DNA of 64,000 bases from positions 1,302,001-1,366,000 of the forward strand of contig NZ_LN831302.1 of assembly GCF_001488575.1 (NCBI RefSeq), written 5' to 3'. A program made the translations under genes and the position numbers. Below are positions 17,901 through 25,589 of the stretch, in pieces. The stretch's first letter is position 1. Each line of letters begins with the position of its first letter. The DNA is from Halobacterium hubeiense (GTDB lineage: Archaea; Halobacteriota; Halobacteria; Halobacteriales; Halobacteriaceae). Under the pieces are notes generated by a model. The model had not been told where the DNA came from. It saw only the letters and a list, made by a program, of their open reading frames with translations, and did no database searches.

Positions 17901-18594
17901 GGACCCCATCGCCGCCGCGCAGGCGGACGGCCGCACGACGCTGACGGAGGCGGAGGCGAAGTCGCTGCTCGCGGACGCGGGCATCGAGACGCCGGCGTTC
18001 TCCGTCGCCGCGGACGCCGAGGCGGCTGTGGAGGCCGCCGCGGACATCGGCTTCCCGGTGGTCGTGAAGGTCTCCTCGCCGGCGGTCACGCACAAGAGCG
18101 AGTGGGCCGACGGCGCGGGCGTCGCGGTCGGCTTGGATTCGCCGGACGCGGTGCGGGAGGCCGCTGAGGCAATCTTCGATGCGGCGGACGCGCGCGGCAT
18201 CGACGCGGACGTGCTCGTCGAGGAGGCGCGGGACGTGGACGCCGGCACCGAGGTCATCGTCGGCGGCCTCCGCGACCCGTCGTTCGGCCCGGTCGTGCTG
18301 ACGGGACTGGGTGGCATCTTCACGGAGGTCTACGAGGACACCAGCCACCGCATCGCGCCCATCGACGCCGCGGAGGCCCGCGAGGCCATCGAGGAGCTGA
18401 CCGCCATCGAGTTGCTGGAGGGCTACCGCGGCCGCGAGCCCGCGGACGTCGACGCGCTCGCGGAGGTCGTCGCAGCGGTCGGCAACCTCGTTGACGAGCA
18501 CGAGGCGATTTCGGAAGTGGACGTGAACCCCGTGCTGGCGACGGAGGGCGGCGCGGTGGCGCTGGACGCGCTCGTCGTGCTGGGGGGTGACTGA
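17893..18594 (+). CDS. acdB: ADP-forming acetate/acyl-CoA ligase, beta (ATP-grasp) subunit
   Basis: A 233-residue ATP-grasp subunit. GFPVVVKVSSPAVTHKSEWADG near 50-70 holds the nucleotide-binding lysine and the second active-site histidine (THKSE). The phosphate loop is LTGLGGIFTEVYED near 137-150, and EVDVNPVL gives the metal ligands near 205. It works with the alpha chain encoded just upstream with overlapping frames. The next gene, a thioesterase, starts 1 base after this stop, so all three form one operon. The preferred acyl group is unknown; an aromatic acid is plausible from context. Confidence 0.86.
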   Translation: MSEDPIAAAQADGRTTLTEAEAKSLLADAGIETPAFSVAADAEAAVEAAADIGFPVVVKVSSPAVTHKSEWADGAGVAVGLDSPDAVREAAEAIFDAADARGIDADVLVEEARDVDAGTEVIVGGLRDPSFGPVVLTGLGGIFTEVYEDTSHRIAPIDAAEAREAIEELTAIELLEGYRGREPADVDALAEVVAAVGNLVDEHEAISEVDVNPVLATEGGAVALDALVVLGGD

Positions 18595-18595
18595 G

Positions 18596-19003
18596 ATGGC
18601 GGGCTACGAGCGCGAGTGGACGGTGCGGTTCTCGGACACGGACCCGTTCGGCATCGCGCACTACCCCCGCATCGTGGACGCGCTCCACGAGACCTCCGAC
18701 ATGTTCATGGAGGAGTTGGGCTTCCCGTTCTGGGAAATCTCACAGGAGCACGGGTTCGGGCTGCCGCTCGTGGAGATGAACTTCGAGTTCGAGAACCCCG
18801 TGGAGGCCGGCGACGAGGTGACCATCGAACTCACGCCCGACCCGGGGACGCGGAGCGTGCGCTTCGAGTACGAGGCGCGCTGTGACGGCGACGTGGCGTT
18901 CTCGGGGCACGAGCAGCGCGTCTGCGCCCACCACGGGGGCGGCGGGTCGATGGAACTCCCCGAGGAGTTGCGCGCGGCGTTCGAGCAGTACGCCGAGGAC
19001 TGA
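18596..19003 (+). CDS. Hot-dog acyl-CoA thioesterase (4-hydroxybenzoyl-CoA thioesterase type)
   Basis: A 135-residue single hot-dog domain. The motif FSDTDPFGIAHYPRIVD at residues about 10-26 places the catalytic Asp and is diagnostic of the 4HBT class. These enzymes hydrolyse aryl- or acyl-CoA thioesters. Directly followed 300 bases later by gentisate dioxygenase and translationally linked to a CoA ligase, it is a good candidate for releasing hydroxybenzoate or gentisate from its CoA ester. The ATG at 18596 follows the upstream stop by one base. Confidence 0.84.
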   Translation: MAGYEREWTVRFSDTDPFGIAHYPRIVDALHETSDMFMEELGFPFWEISQEHGFGLPLVEMNFEFENPVEAGDEVTIELTPDPGTRSVRFEYEARCDGDVAFSGHEQRVCAHHGGGGSMELPEELRAAFEQYAED

Positions 19004-19057
19004 GCGGGCGCTTCCGCCGACGGTACGCTTTTGCTGTTCGGTGCGCGACGTACTGGC

Positions 19058-19240
19058 ATGGCCGAGTTCACGAACCCGTACGCGGAGGCCGACCCGTTCG
19101 TGGAAGCGCACTTCGACTGCCTGAACTGCGGCGGGAAGCTCTGGGAGTACGCGATTCAGCGGGCGATGGTCTGCGAGGACTGCCGGGCGCTGTTCCGCTC
19201 GGAGGACGTCTACGCCGACCAGGTCGCGGAGACGGCCTAA
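19058..19240 (+). CDS. Small zinc-ribbon protein, 60 residues
   Basis: A 60-residue protein with CLNCGG near residue 20 and CEDCRALF near 40, a two-CxxC zinc ribbon. It starts MAEFTNPYAEADPF. A TTTTGCTG element about 27 bases before the ATG could be its TATA region. Haloarchaea encode many such microproteins, mostly of unknown role. It sits between the thioesterase and the gentisate dioxygenase, so it may be an accessory or regulator, but nothing in the sequence shows that. Confidence 0.72.
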   Translation: MAEFTNPYAEADPFVEAHFDCLNCGGKLWEYAIQRAMVCEDCRALFRSEDVYADQVAETA

Positions 19241-19274
19241 CACGTTCGTCGCCGCTGGGCGCCGCGTCCAATAC

Positions 19275-19282
19275 ACTTATGA
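19275..19282 (+). promoter_or_regulatory. TATA-like box of the gentisate dioxygenase gene
   Basis: ACTTATGA is centred about 28 bases before the ATG at 19306, suggesting a leaderless transcript. Confidence 0.45.
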
Positions 19283-19293
19283 GATTTCTGTGC

Positions 19294-19306
19294 TAGTGTA
19301 ACACTA
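19294..19306. promoter_or_regulatory. 13-bp palindrome over the gentisate dioxygenase start (candidate operator)
   Basis: TAGTGT-A-ACACTA is a perfect odd palindrome whose last base is the A of the start codon. Its core TGTAACAC recurs at the identical place, one base before the ATG, in the aromatic hydroxylase gene (27573-27580). Since transcription should start here, a bound protein would block initiation. Confidence 0.5.
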
Positions 19307-20385
19307 TGGCAACGGAAGACCCGGAGGACCTCCTAGAGATGAGTGCGGACACGAGGGGCCTCCTCGACGAGCACGACCTCGTGCCGCTGTGGGAGGTCGA
19401 AGACGAGATGGGGAGCCTCGTGGACGACATCGGCGCGAACATCTGGAAGTGGGAGGACATCCAGGCCGCCATCGACGGCATCGAGGCGGACGTGCCCATC
19501 GAGGACCTGCCGCCGGGCTTCCAGCGGCGGGTCGCCGTCCCAATCAACGCGCCCCACGCGATTTCGAACACCATCTACGTGGGCGTCCAGACGGTCTCGC
19601 CCGGCGAGACGGCGCCCGCGCACCGGCACGCCTCCAGCGCGCTCCGGTTCACCATCGACGGCCACGAGGACATGAAGACGGTCGTGGCCGGCGAGGAGTT
19701 CCCGATGCGGGACCACGACCTCATCACGACGCCGCAGTGGGAGTGGCACGACCACGTCAACGACTCCGACGAGACGGCGGCGTGGCTGGACATCCTCGAC
19801 CTGCCGCTGTTCTTGGACACGCTGAACAACTCCCACGTCTTCGAGAACCACGAGCTGGAGCGCCAGCCGGTGACGAAGACGCAGGGCTACTGGGACTCCC
19901 AGTACGGCCGCGGCCGCCCGACCAACGGGGACGACGACGATTCCATCCCCGGTCCCTTCGAGGGCGACCGCGCGGCGACGCCGCCGTACCGCTTCGGCTG
20001 GGCGGAGATGGTGGAGGCGCTGCGCCAGCACGCGGACAACGACGACCCAGACCCCTACGACGGCCACAGCATGGCGTACGTCAACCCGGCGACGGGCGAG
20101 CCGCCGGTGACGCCGACGATGTCGTTCCGCGCGCAGTTGCTCCAGGAAGCGACCGACGACCACTTCCACAACTCCACGGAGGTGTACTTCGTCATCGAGG
20201 GCGAGGGCGTCACGCACGTCGGCGACGAGGCCCTGGAGTGGGGCGAGAAGGACATCTTCGTCGTGCCGCCGGACGAGATTCACCACCACGAGCCCGAGGG
20301 CGAGGAGGCCATCCTGCTGGGCATCACCGACGAGCCGGTGCTGCGCGCGCTGAACTTCTACGCGGAAGCCGAGCCCTCCTCGTAA
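19306..20385 (+). CDS. Gentisate 1,2-dioxygenase
   Basis: A 359-residue bicupin that opens the ring of gentisate (2,5-dihydroxybenzoate) to maleylpyruvate with O2 and Fe(II). The first cupin has the iron ligands His106 and His108 (APAHRHASSALRF) and a third at His148 or His150 (WEWHDH). A second cupin occupies about 265-345 (LQEATDDHFHNSTEVYFVIEGEG, IHHHEPEGEE). The length and motifs match the known bacterial and haloarchaeal enzymes. It anchors the function of the whole island. Confidence 0.93.
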   Translation: MATEDPEDLLEMSADTRGLLDEHDLVPLWEVEDEMGSLVDDIGANIWKWEDIQAAIDGIEADVPIEDLPPGFQRRVAVPINAPHAISNTIYVGVQTVSPGETAPAHRHASSALRFTIDGHEDMKTVVAGEEFPMRDHDLITTPQWEWHDHVNDSDETAAWLDILDLPLFLDTLNNSHVFENHELERQPVTKTQGYWDSQYGRGRPTNGDDDDSIPGPFEGDRAATPPYRFGWAEMVEALRQHADNDDPDPYDGHSMAYVNPATGEPPVTPTMSFRAQLLQEATDDHFHNSTEVYFVIEGEGVTHVGDEALEWGEKDIFVVPPDEIHHHEPEGEEAILLGITDEPVLRALNFYAEAEPSS

Positions 20386-20483
20386 CCGCAGCGGCAGTCG
20401 TATTCGTTTCCTTCCACGCTCCATCGTCGGGAAAGAGTGGCGTATCAGCCGACAAGTATCAGGACCTATAGGTTTACCGCATG

Positions 20484-20493
20484 TTTTATAATG
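20484..20493 (+). promoter_or_regulatory. TATA box of the Liv-type transporter operon
   Basis: TTTTATAATG is a strong archaeal TATA element about 30 bases before the ATG at 20519. Confidence 0.55.
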
Positions 20494-20518
20494 TAAGTGG
20501 TGTAGGTGTGCGTATAGC

Positions 20519-21775
20519 ATGGTGGATAGTGACAGGTCACACAGCAGGCGCACGTATCTCAAAACACTCGGTGCGGCGGGCACCGTCGGCATGTCCGGGC
20601 TCGCCGGCTGCACCCTCCTCGGCGGTGGCGGCGGGGGCGGCAGCGAGACGGTCACGATAGCGGCGACGGTGCCCGAGTCCGGGCAGTTCTCCTCGCTGGG
20701 CGAAGCCGTCAAGCGCGGCTACGAACTCGGCGTCGCCCGCATGGACGAGCAACTCGACGCGGACGTCGAGCTCATCATGCGGGACGACGAGAGCGACCCC
20801 GAACTCGTCCGGCAGAACCTCACCCAGATTACGAGCAACAACCAGGTGGACATGATCTGGGGGAGCTTCTCCAGCCTCCTCGTGACCGCGGGGTCGGCGT
20901 ACGCGGAGAGCCAGGGCATCCCGTTCGTCGGCGCGTTCTTCGCCTACGAGGGCCCACACCGCAGCGAGGGCTACGAGTGGACGTACTCGCCGTTCCCGAA
21001 GTCCCGGGACGTCGCGCGCTCGACGCGCGGGCTGCTCGAACTCATCCCCGAGGGCGAGCGCCCGACCAACGTCGGCCTCTGGGAGCCCAACAGCGGCTGG
21101 GGCGAAGAGCAGGCCGACTACTGGGAGGAGACGCTCACGGACGCCGGCTACGACGTCGTGATGCGGGAGACGTTCTCGCTGGGCAACCAGGACTTCTCGA
21201 CGCTCATCTCCCAGTCCGAGAGCGCGAACGTCGAGGCGCTGCTCTCGACGCCGACGCCGCCCGGCGGCATCACCGCCGTCAACCAGATGCGGGAGAACAA
21301 CTGGTCGCCGGACCTGCTGAAGTTCGTCCGCGCCGCGGACCCGACCGCGTGGTGGACCGGGCTCGAGGAGTCGGGCGCGTACGCCTGCATGTGTCCGGGC
21401 TGGGTGCCCGGCCTCACCGGCGGCGGCAACGAGGCGATGTGGTCGGCCTACGAGTCCGAGTACGGCCTCGACGACGGCGAACTCATCCGAACGCCCGTCG
21501 GCGGCGCGTACAACGTCGCCCAGACCGCGCTGCAGGCGATTCAGGGCGCCGAGTCCACGGACCCCGGGGCGCTCCAGGAGACGTTCCGCTCGGAGACGTT
21601 CGAGACCGTCATCGGGTCGTTCGGCTTCGAGGACAACGGGCTGCCCGCGGAGGGCGACCTCACCGCGCCGACCGGCCAGTGGTGGGAGGGCAACCAGCAC
21701 ACCGTCTACCCGGACACGGACGGGCGCGGCGCCATCGACTTCCAGTACCCGATTCCGGCGTGGAGCGAGCGGTAA
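20519..21775 (+). CDS. livK: ABC transporter substrate-binding lipoprotein (branched-chain amino acid/aromatic type)
   Basis: A 418-residue type I periplasmic-binding-fold protein. The N-terminus has a twin-arginine signal (RRTYLKT, residues 10-16) and a lipobox ending at Cys31 (GLAGC) followed by a glycine-rich linker, so it is exported folded by Tat and lipid-anchored outside the cell. The mature part (SETVTIAATVPESGQFSSLG onwards) matches the LivJ/urea/amide-binding family (Peripla_BP_6). It leads an operon with livH and livM. The position next to gentisate genes suggests it binds an aromatic acid. Confidence 0.85.
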   Translation: MVDSDRSHSRRTYLKTLGAAGTVGMSGLAGCTLLGGGGGGGSETVTIAATVPESGQFSSLGEAVKRGYELGVARMDEQLDADVELIMRDDESDPELVRQNLTQITSNNQVDMIWGSFSSLLVTAGSAYAESQGIPFVGAFFAYEGPHRSEGYEWTYSPFPKSRDVARSTRGLLELIPEGERPTNVGLWEPNSGWGEEQADYWEETLTDAGYDVVMRETFSLGNQDFSTLISQSESANVEALLSTPTPPGGITAVNQMRENNWSPDLLKFVRAADPTAWWTGLEESGAYACMCPGWVPGLTGGGNEAMWSAYESEYGLDDGELIRTPVGGAYNVAQTALQAIQGAESTDPGALQETFRSETFETVIGSFGFEDNGLPAEGDLTAPTGQWWEGNQHTVYPDTDGRGAIDFQYPIPAWSER

Positions 21776-21814
21776 TCGCCCAGTATCCCACTCTCCCCGT
21801 ACACACACTCACAC

Positions 21815-22696
21815 ATGGTAACGACCGATTTACTCGTTCAGTCGCTGCTCAACGGCCTCCTCCTCGGCGGAATCTACGCCGTCGCCGCGCTCGGGCTGTC
21901 GCTCGTGTTCGGCATCATGGACATCGTGAACCTCGCGCACGGCCACATGCTGATGGTCGGCGCGTACGTCGCCATCATCCTGTTCACGTCGCTGGGGCTC
22001 ACGCCAATCGTCGGCATGGTCGTCGCGTTCGTCGTGTTGTTCGTCCTCGGGATGGCGCTCCAGCGCGTCGTCCTCGAACGCGTCGTCGGGGAAGGCATGG
22101 AACAACCAATCATCGTCCTGTTCGGGCTCGCGTTGATGCTCCAGAGCATCGGCCGCATCGCGTTCGGCGGGAACGCCCAGTCGACGGACATCGGCATCCC
22201 CGGGGACGCAATCGCGGTCGGCGCGGCGACGCTGTCGTTCCCGCGCGTGGTCACCTTCGTCTTCTCCATCGTGCTCATCCTCGGCACGTGGGCGTTCCTG
22301 AAGTACACGACCACCGGGCTCGCCATCCGCGCGACCGCGCAGAACAGCTCCGCCGCCCAGTACATGGGCGTCGACACGGACAACATCTACGTGCTCACGC
22401 TCGGCATCGGCACCGGGCTGGCGGGCGCCGCGGGCGCGCTCCTCTCGATGCTGTTCCCGTTCACGCCGTTCGTCGGCTGGACGTACCTCCTGAAGGCGTT
22501 CGCCGTGGTCGTCCTCGGCGGCGTCGGCAGCGTCGCCGGCACGCTCGTCGGCGGCCTCGTGCTCGGCGTCTCCGAGAACGTCGGCGTCCTCTACTTGGGC
22601 GGCGGCTTCCGGGACATCATCAGCTTCGGCATCTTCGTGCTGGTGTTGCTCGTGCGGCCGCACGGCCTGTTCGGCAGCTCCGGGGGTGGTGAGTGA
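21815..22696 (+). CDS. livH: ABC transporter permease, LivH-like
   Basis: A 293-residue membrane protein with about eight hydrophobic segments. The sequences LNGLLLGGIYAVAALGLSLVF near the start and VVLGGVGSVAGTLVGGLVLG near 230-250 are typical of LivH, the latter containing the ATPase-coupling loop. It should form a heterodimer with LivM. Its stop overlaps the livM start (TGATG). Confidence 0.87.
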   Translation: MVTTDLLVQSLLNGLLLGGIYAVAALGLSLVFGIMDIVNLAHGHMLMVGAYVAIILFTSLGLTPIVGMVVAFVVLFVLGMALQRVVLERVVGEGMEQPIIVLFGLALMLQSIGRIAFGGNAQSTDIGIPGDAIAVGAATLSFPRVVTFVFSIVLILGTWAFLKYTTTGLAIRATAQNSSAAQYMGVDTDNIYVLTLGIGTGLAGAAGALLSMLFPFTPFVGWTYLLKAFAVVVLGGVGSVAGTLVGGLVLGVSENVGVLYLGGGFRDIISFGIFVLVLLVRPHGLFGSSGGGE

Positions 22697-23712
22697 TGGT
22701 GTCGCTCACGAACCCCTTCGAGGAGCTGTTCGCCGACCGCCGCAGGGTCGCCGTCGCCGTCGTCGGCGTGCTCGCGCTCGCCGCGGTCCCCTACTCGACG
22801 ACGGCCTTCGTCACGGACATCATCTTCACCGGGCTCGTCTTCGTGATGCTGGGCGTGTCGTGGAACCTCGTCGCGGGGTACGCCGGTCAGATTAGCCTCG
22901 GCCACCACGCGTTCTTCGGGCTGGGCGCGTTCGTCTCCGCGTGGCTGACCACGCCGACGCGCGCCGGCCTCCCCGAGTCCATTCAGTCCCCCGCGCTGTT
23001 GGCCATCCTCGTCGGCGCGCTCGTCGCGGGCCTGCTGGCGCTCGTGCTCGGGCCGCTGCTGTTCCGGCTGACCGGCCACTACTTCGCCATCGGCACGCTG
23101 GCGGTCGCCGCCATCATCCAACTGGTGTTGCTCGACCAGCGCCAGTTCAGCGGCGGGTCGTCGGGGTACCTGGTGGAGACCAGCCTCGAACCGGAGACGG
23201 TCTACCTGTTGATGCTGCTCGCGACCGTCGCGGCCATCCTCCTCACGTACGCCATCGTGAACAGCCGCTCCGGGCTCGGGATGCGCGCCGTCCACGACGA
23301 CGAGGACGCCGCCAGCAGCCTCGGCGTCAACCCCCTGCGGTACAAGCTCATGTCGTTCGCCGTCGCCTCCGGGATGGCGGGGCTCGCGGGCGGGTTCTTC
23401 GCGCAGTTCTCGGGGTACATCAACGCGGACTCGACGCTGGGCGTCACCTACATGGTAGACACGCTCGTCGTGGTCGTCCTCGGCGGCATGGGGACGATGG
23501 CGGGGCCGCTGCTCGGCGCCGGCCTGTTCCTGACGCTGGACACGGTACTGCGCCAGACGGCCGGCGAGTTCGCGACGACCATCGAGGGCGCGCTCATCAT
23601 CATCTTCGTCATCTTCGTGCCCGGCGGCCTCTACAAGCTCCTCACCGACCGCTCGGGCGGCGACGACGCCCGCGAATCAGACGACGGCGGCGCGGCCGAG
23701 CGAACTGAGTAG
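22696..23712 (+). CDS. livM: ABC transporter permease, LivM-like
   Basis: A 338-residue membrane protein with about nine to ten hydrophobic segments. LVAGYAGQISLGHHAFFGLGAF near 55-75 and VVVLGGMGTMAGPLLGAGLFL near 255-275 are LivM signatures. The C-terminus is a charged tail. The ATG at 22696 overlaps the livH stop, supporting translational coupling; an in-frame GTG lies one codon earlier. Confidence 0.87.
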   Translation: MVSLTNPFEELFADRRRVAVAVVGVLALAAVPYSTTAFVTDIIFTGLVFVMLGVSWNLVAGYAGQISLGHHAFFGLGAFVSAWLTTPTRAGLPESIQSPALLAILVGALVAGLLALVLGPLLFRLTGHYFAIGTLAVAAIIQLVLLDQRQFSGGSSGYLVETSLEPETVYLLMLLATVAAILLTYAIVNSRSGLGMRAVHDDEDAASSLGVNPLRYKLMSFAVASGMAGLAGGFFAQFSGYINADSTLGVTYMVDTLVVVVLGGMGTMAGPLLGAGLFLTLDTVLRQTAGEFATTIEGALIIIFVIFVPGGLYKLLTDRSGGDDARESDDGGAAERTE

Positions 23713-23799
23713 CGCCGCACCGCGCTGCTGTTCTCGTTCTCTGTACTCGCTTCGACGTCGCTCGTCCTCCGATATCGCGAGAAGTGTGTCGAGCCGCCG

Positions 23800-24504
23800 T
23801 CAGCCGCCGAGGTACGACGCCGCGACGCGGTCGTCGGTCGCCAGCTCCTCCGCGCTCCCCGAGAGATTCATCCGGCCGGATTCGAGGACGTAGCCGCGGT
23901 CGGCGATGCGGAGCGCGTTGTTCACGTCCTGTTCGACGAGCAGCACCGTCGTCCCCTCCTCGTTGATGCGCTCGATGGCGTCGAAGACGTCCTCCACGAG
24001 CACGGGCGCGAGCCCGAGGCTGGCCTCGTCGAGCAGGATGAGGTCGGGGTCGCTCATCAGCCCGCGGCCGATGGCGAGCATCTGCTGCTCGCCGCCCGAC
24101 AGCGTCCCCGCCTTCTGTCCCTTCCGCTCTTCGAGGCGCGGGAAAATCTCGTAGACGCGGTCGAGGCGCTCGCGCATCCCGTCGCGGTTCGTGTACGCGC
24201 CCAAGCGGAGGTTCTCGCGGACGGTGCTATCCGAGAAGATCTCGCGGCCCTCGGGGATGTGCGTGACGCCCTTGGGCACCACCTCGTCCTGCTGGAGGTG
24301 GCCGATGGACTCGCCGTTGAACGAGATGTCGCCCGCGCTGGGCGTGAGCGGGCCGCAGATGGTCTTCAGCACGGTCGTCTTCCCGGCGCCGTTCGCGCCC
24401 AGCAGCGCGACGGTCTCGCCCTCGGTCACGGAGAAGCTGACGTCCCAGACGACCTGCACGTCACCGTACGCGACGTCGATGCCGTCCACTTCGAGCAGGG
24501 TCAT
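23800..24504 (-). CDS. livF: Branched-chain-type ABC transporter ATPase, LivF-like
   Basis: A 234-residue ABC ATPase of LivF size. Walker A is GANGAGKTT near 35-43, the signature is LSGGEQQMLAIGRGLM near 135, Walker B is LILLDEASLGLAP near 158 and the switch region is LLVEQDVNNAL. It converges with livM rather than following it, so this transporter is built from three transcripts. A TATA box lies 25 bases upstream. Confidence 0.88.
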   Translation of the reverse strand: MTLLEVDGIDVAYGDVQVVWDVSFSVTEGETVALLGANGAGKTTVLKTICGPLTPSAGDISFNGESIGHLQQDEVVPKGVTHIPEGREIFSDSTVRENLRLGAYTNRDGMRERLDRVYEIFPRLEERKGQKAGTLSGGEQQMLAIGRGLMSDPDLILLDEASLGLAPVLVEDVFDAIERINEEGTTVLLVEQDVNNALRIADRGYVLESGRMNLSGSAEELATDDRVAASYLGG

Positions 24505-24526
24505 GCCCCACCGTACACGAGTCCTC

Positions 24527-24534
24527 CATAAAAG
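24527..24534 (-). promoter_or_regulatory. TATA box of livF
   Basis: On the minus strand CTTTTATGG covers this position, about 25-30 bases before the livF ATG, fitting a leaderless transcript. Confidence 0.5.
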
Positions 24535-24584
24535 ATTATCTCCGTCCGCGACCGGCCGTCGCGCGGCGGGCAGCGCCGCAGCGA

Positions 24585-25460
24585 CTACTCCTGGCCGCCC
24601 TTCGTGACGTGGACGTCCTCGAAGCGCACGTCGCGCTCGGTGACGTCGACGACCATCCGGCCGACGTCCTCGATTTCGGCGTCGATGGTGTCGCCGTCAG
24701 AGAGCTCGCTGACGCCCTCCGGGGTGCCCGTGGTGATGACGTCGCCGGCTTCGATGGTCGCGCCCAGCGACGCGTACTCGACGATGTCCGCGCACGTGTA
24801 CACCATGTCGCCGGTGTTCTCGTACTGCTTGCGGTCGCCGTTCAGCTCCAGCTCCATCTGGAGGTCCTGCGGGTCCTCGATTTCGTCGGCGGTGACGACG
24901 GCCGGCCCGATGACGGTGAACGTGTCGTAGGACTTCCGGTTCGAGCGGTCCTGGTCGCCGCGCACGGAGATGTCCAGCAGAATCGTGTACCCGAAGATGT
25001 GGTCCCACGCGTCCTCGGCGTCCACGTCCTTGACGTCGTCGCCCATCACGAACGCCAGCTCGATTTCGTGGTCGACGCGGCGGTCCGAGAACGGCAGTTC
25101 GACGCCGTGGTCGGGGCCGACGACGCTCGAGGGCGCCTTCAGGAAGTAGCCCTTGTCCTCGATGCTGAACCACTCCTCGGTGGTGATGTCGCGGTCCGCC
25201 AGCGCCTCCTCGATGTGGTTCTCGTAGTTCAGCGGCGCCGCGATGACCTTCCCGGGGCGCTCGACGGGGGAGCCGAGTTCGACCTCCTCGCGGTCGTAGT
25301 CCGGCTCGGCGTCGGCGTACTCGCTGGCGTCGTAGTCGCCGTCGATGTACTCGACGAGCGGGTCCTCGGCGTCGATGTCGAGGCGGTCCGTGAGGTCGAC
25401 GACGCCGTCGTCGTCGGTGAGCAAGCCCAGTCGGTCCTCGTTGAAGCGAACGAATCGCAT
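24585..25460 (-). CDS. Fumarylacetoacetate hydrolase-family enzyme (fumaryl-/maleylpyruvate hydrolase candidate)
   Basis: A 291-residue FAA-fold hydrolase. The metal ligands appear in RRVDHEIELAFVMG (Glu-x-Glu, near 125-138) and in the DISVRGDQDR region; GDVITTGTPEGVSEL near 245-258 is the family's C-terminal motif. Family members hydrolyse fumarylpyruvate to fumarate and pyruvate in the gentisate pathway, or maleylpyruvate directly. With gentisate dioxygenase in the same island that is the natural role. The ATG at 25458-25460 has a TATA box 25 bases upstream. Confidence 0.84.
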   Translation of the reverse strand: MRFVRFNEDRLGLLTDDDGVVDLTDRLDIDAEDPLVEYIDGDYDASEYADAEPDYDREEVELGSPVERPGKVIAAPLNYENHIEEALADRDITTEEWFSIEDKGYFLKAPSSVVGPDHGVELPFSDRRVDHEIELAFVMGDDVKDVDAEDAWDHIFGYTILLDISVRGDQDRSNRKSYDTFTVIGPAVVTADEIEDPQDLQMELELNGDRKQYENTGDMVYTCADIVEYASLGATIEAGDVITTGTPEGVSELSDGDTIDAEIEDVGRMVVDVTERDVRFEDVHVTKGGQE

Positions 25461-25483
25461 GTGTCCTGATGGGGCGACCACCC

Positions 25484-25493
25484 TCATAAATCA
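25484..25493 (-). promoter_or_regulatory. TATA box of the FAA-family hydrolase gene
   Basis: The minus strand reads TGATTTATGA, about 25-30 bases before the start codon, again fitting a leaderless transcript. Confidence 0.5.
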
Positions 25494-25589
25494 TCGCGTT
25501 CGCTCACGTCGCGGCGGGTGAGTGTCAGTTTCGCTGTCGATAATCGCGGTGAACGCTTATTACACATCATCACAGAGGAGTGACTAATC

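Noticed and set aside
23713-23799. Short gap between livM and livF as possible regulator site
   Set aside because: Convergent 3' ends; only ordinary spacer sequence and no clear hairpin with a T-run.
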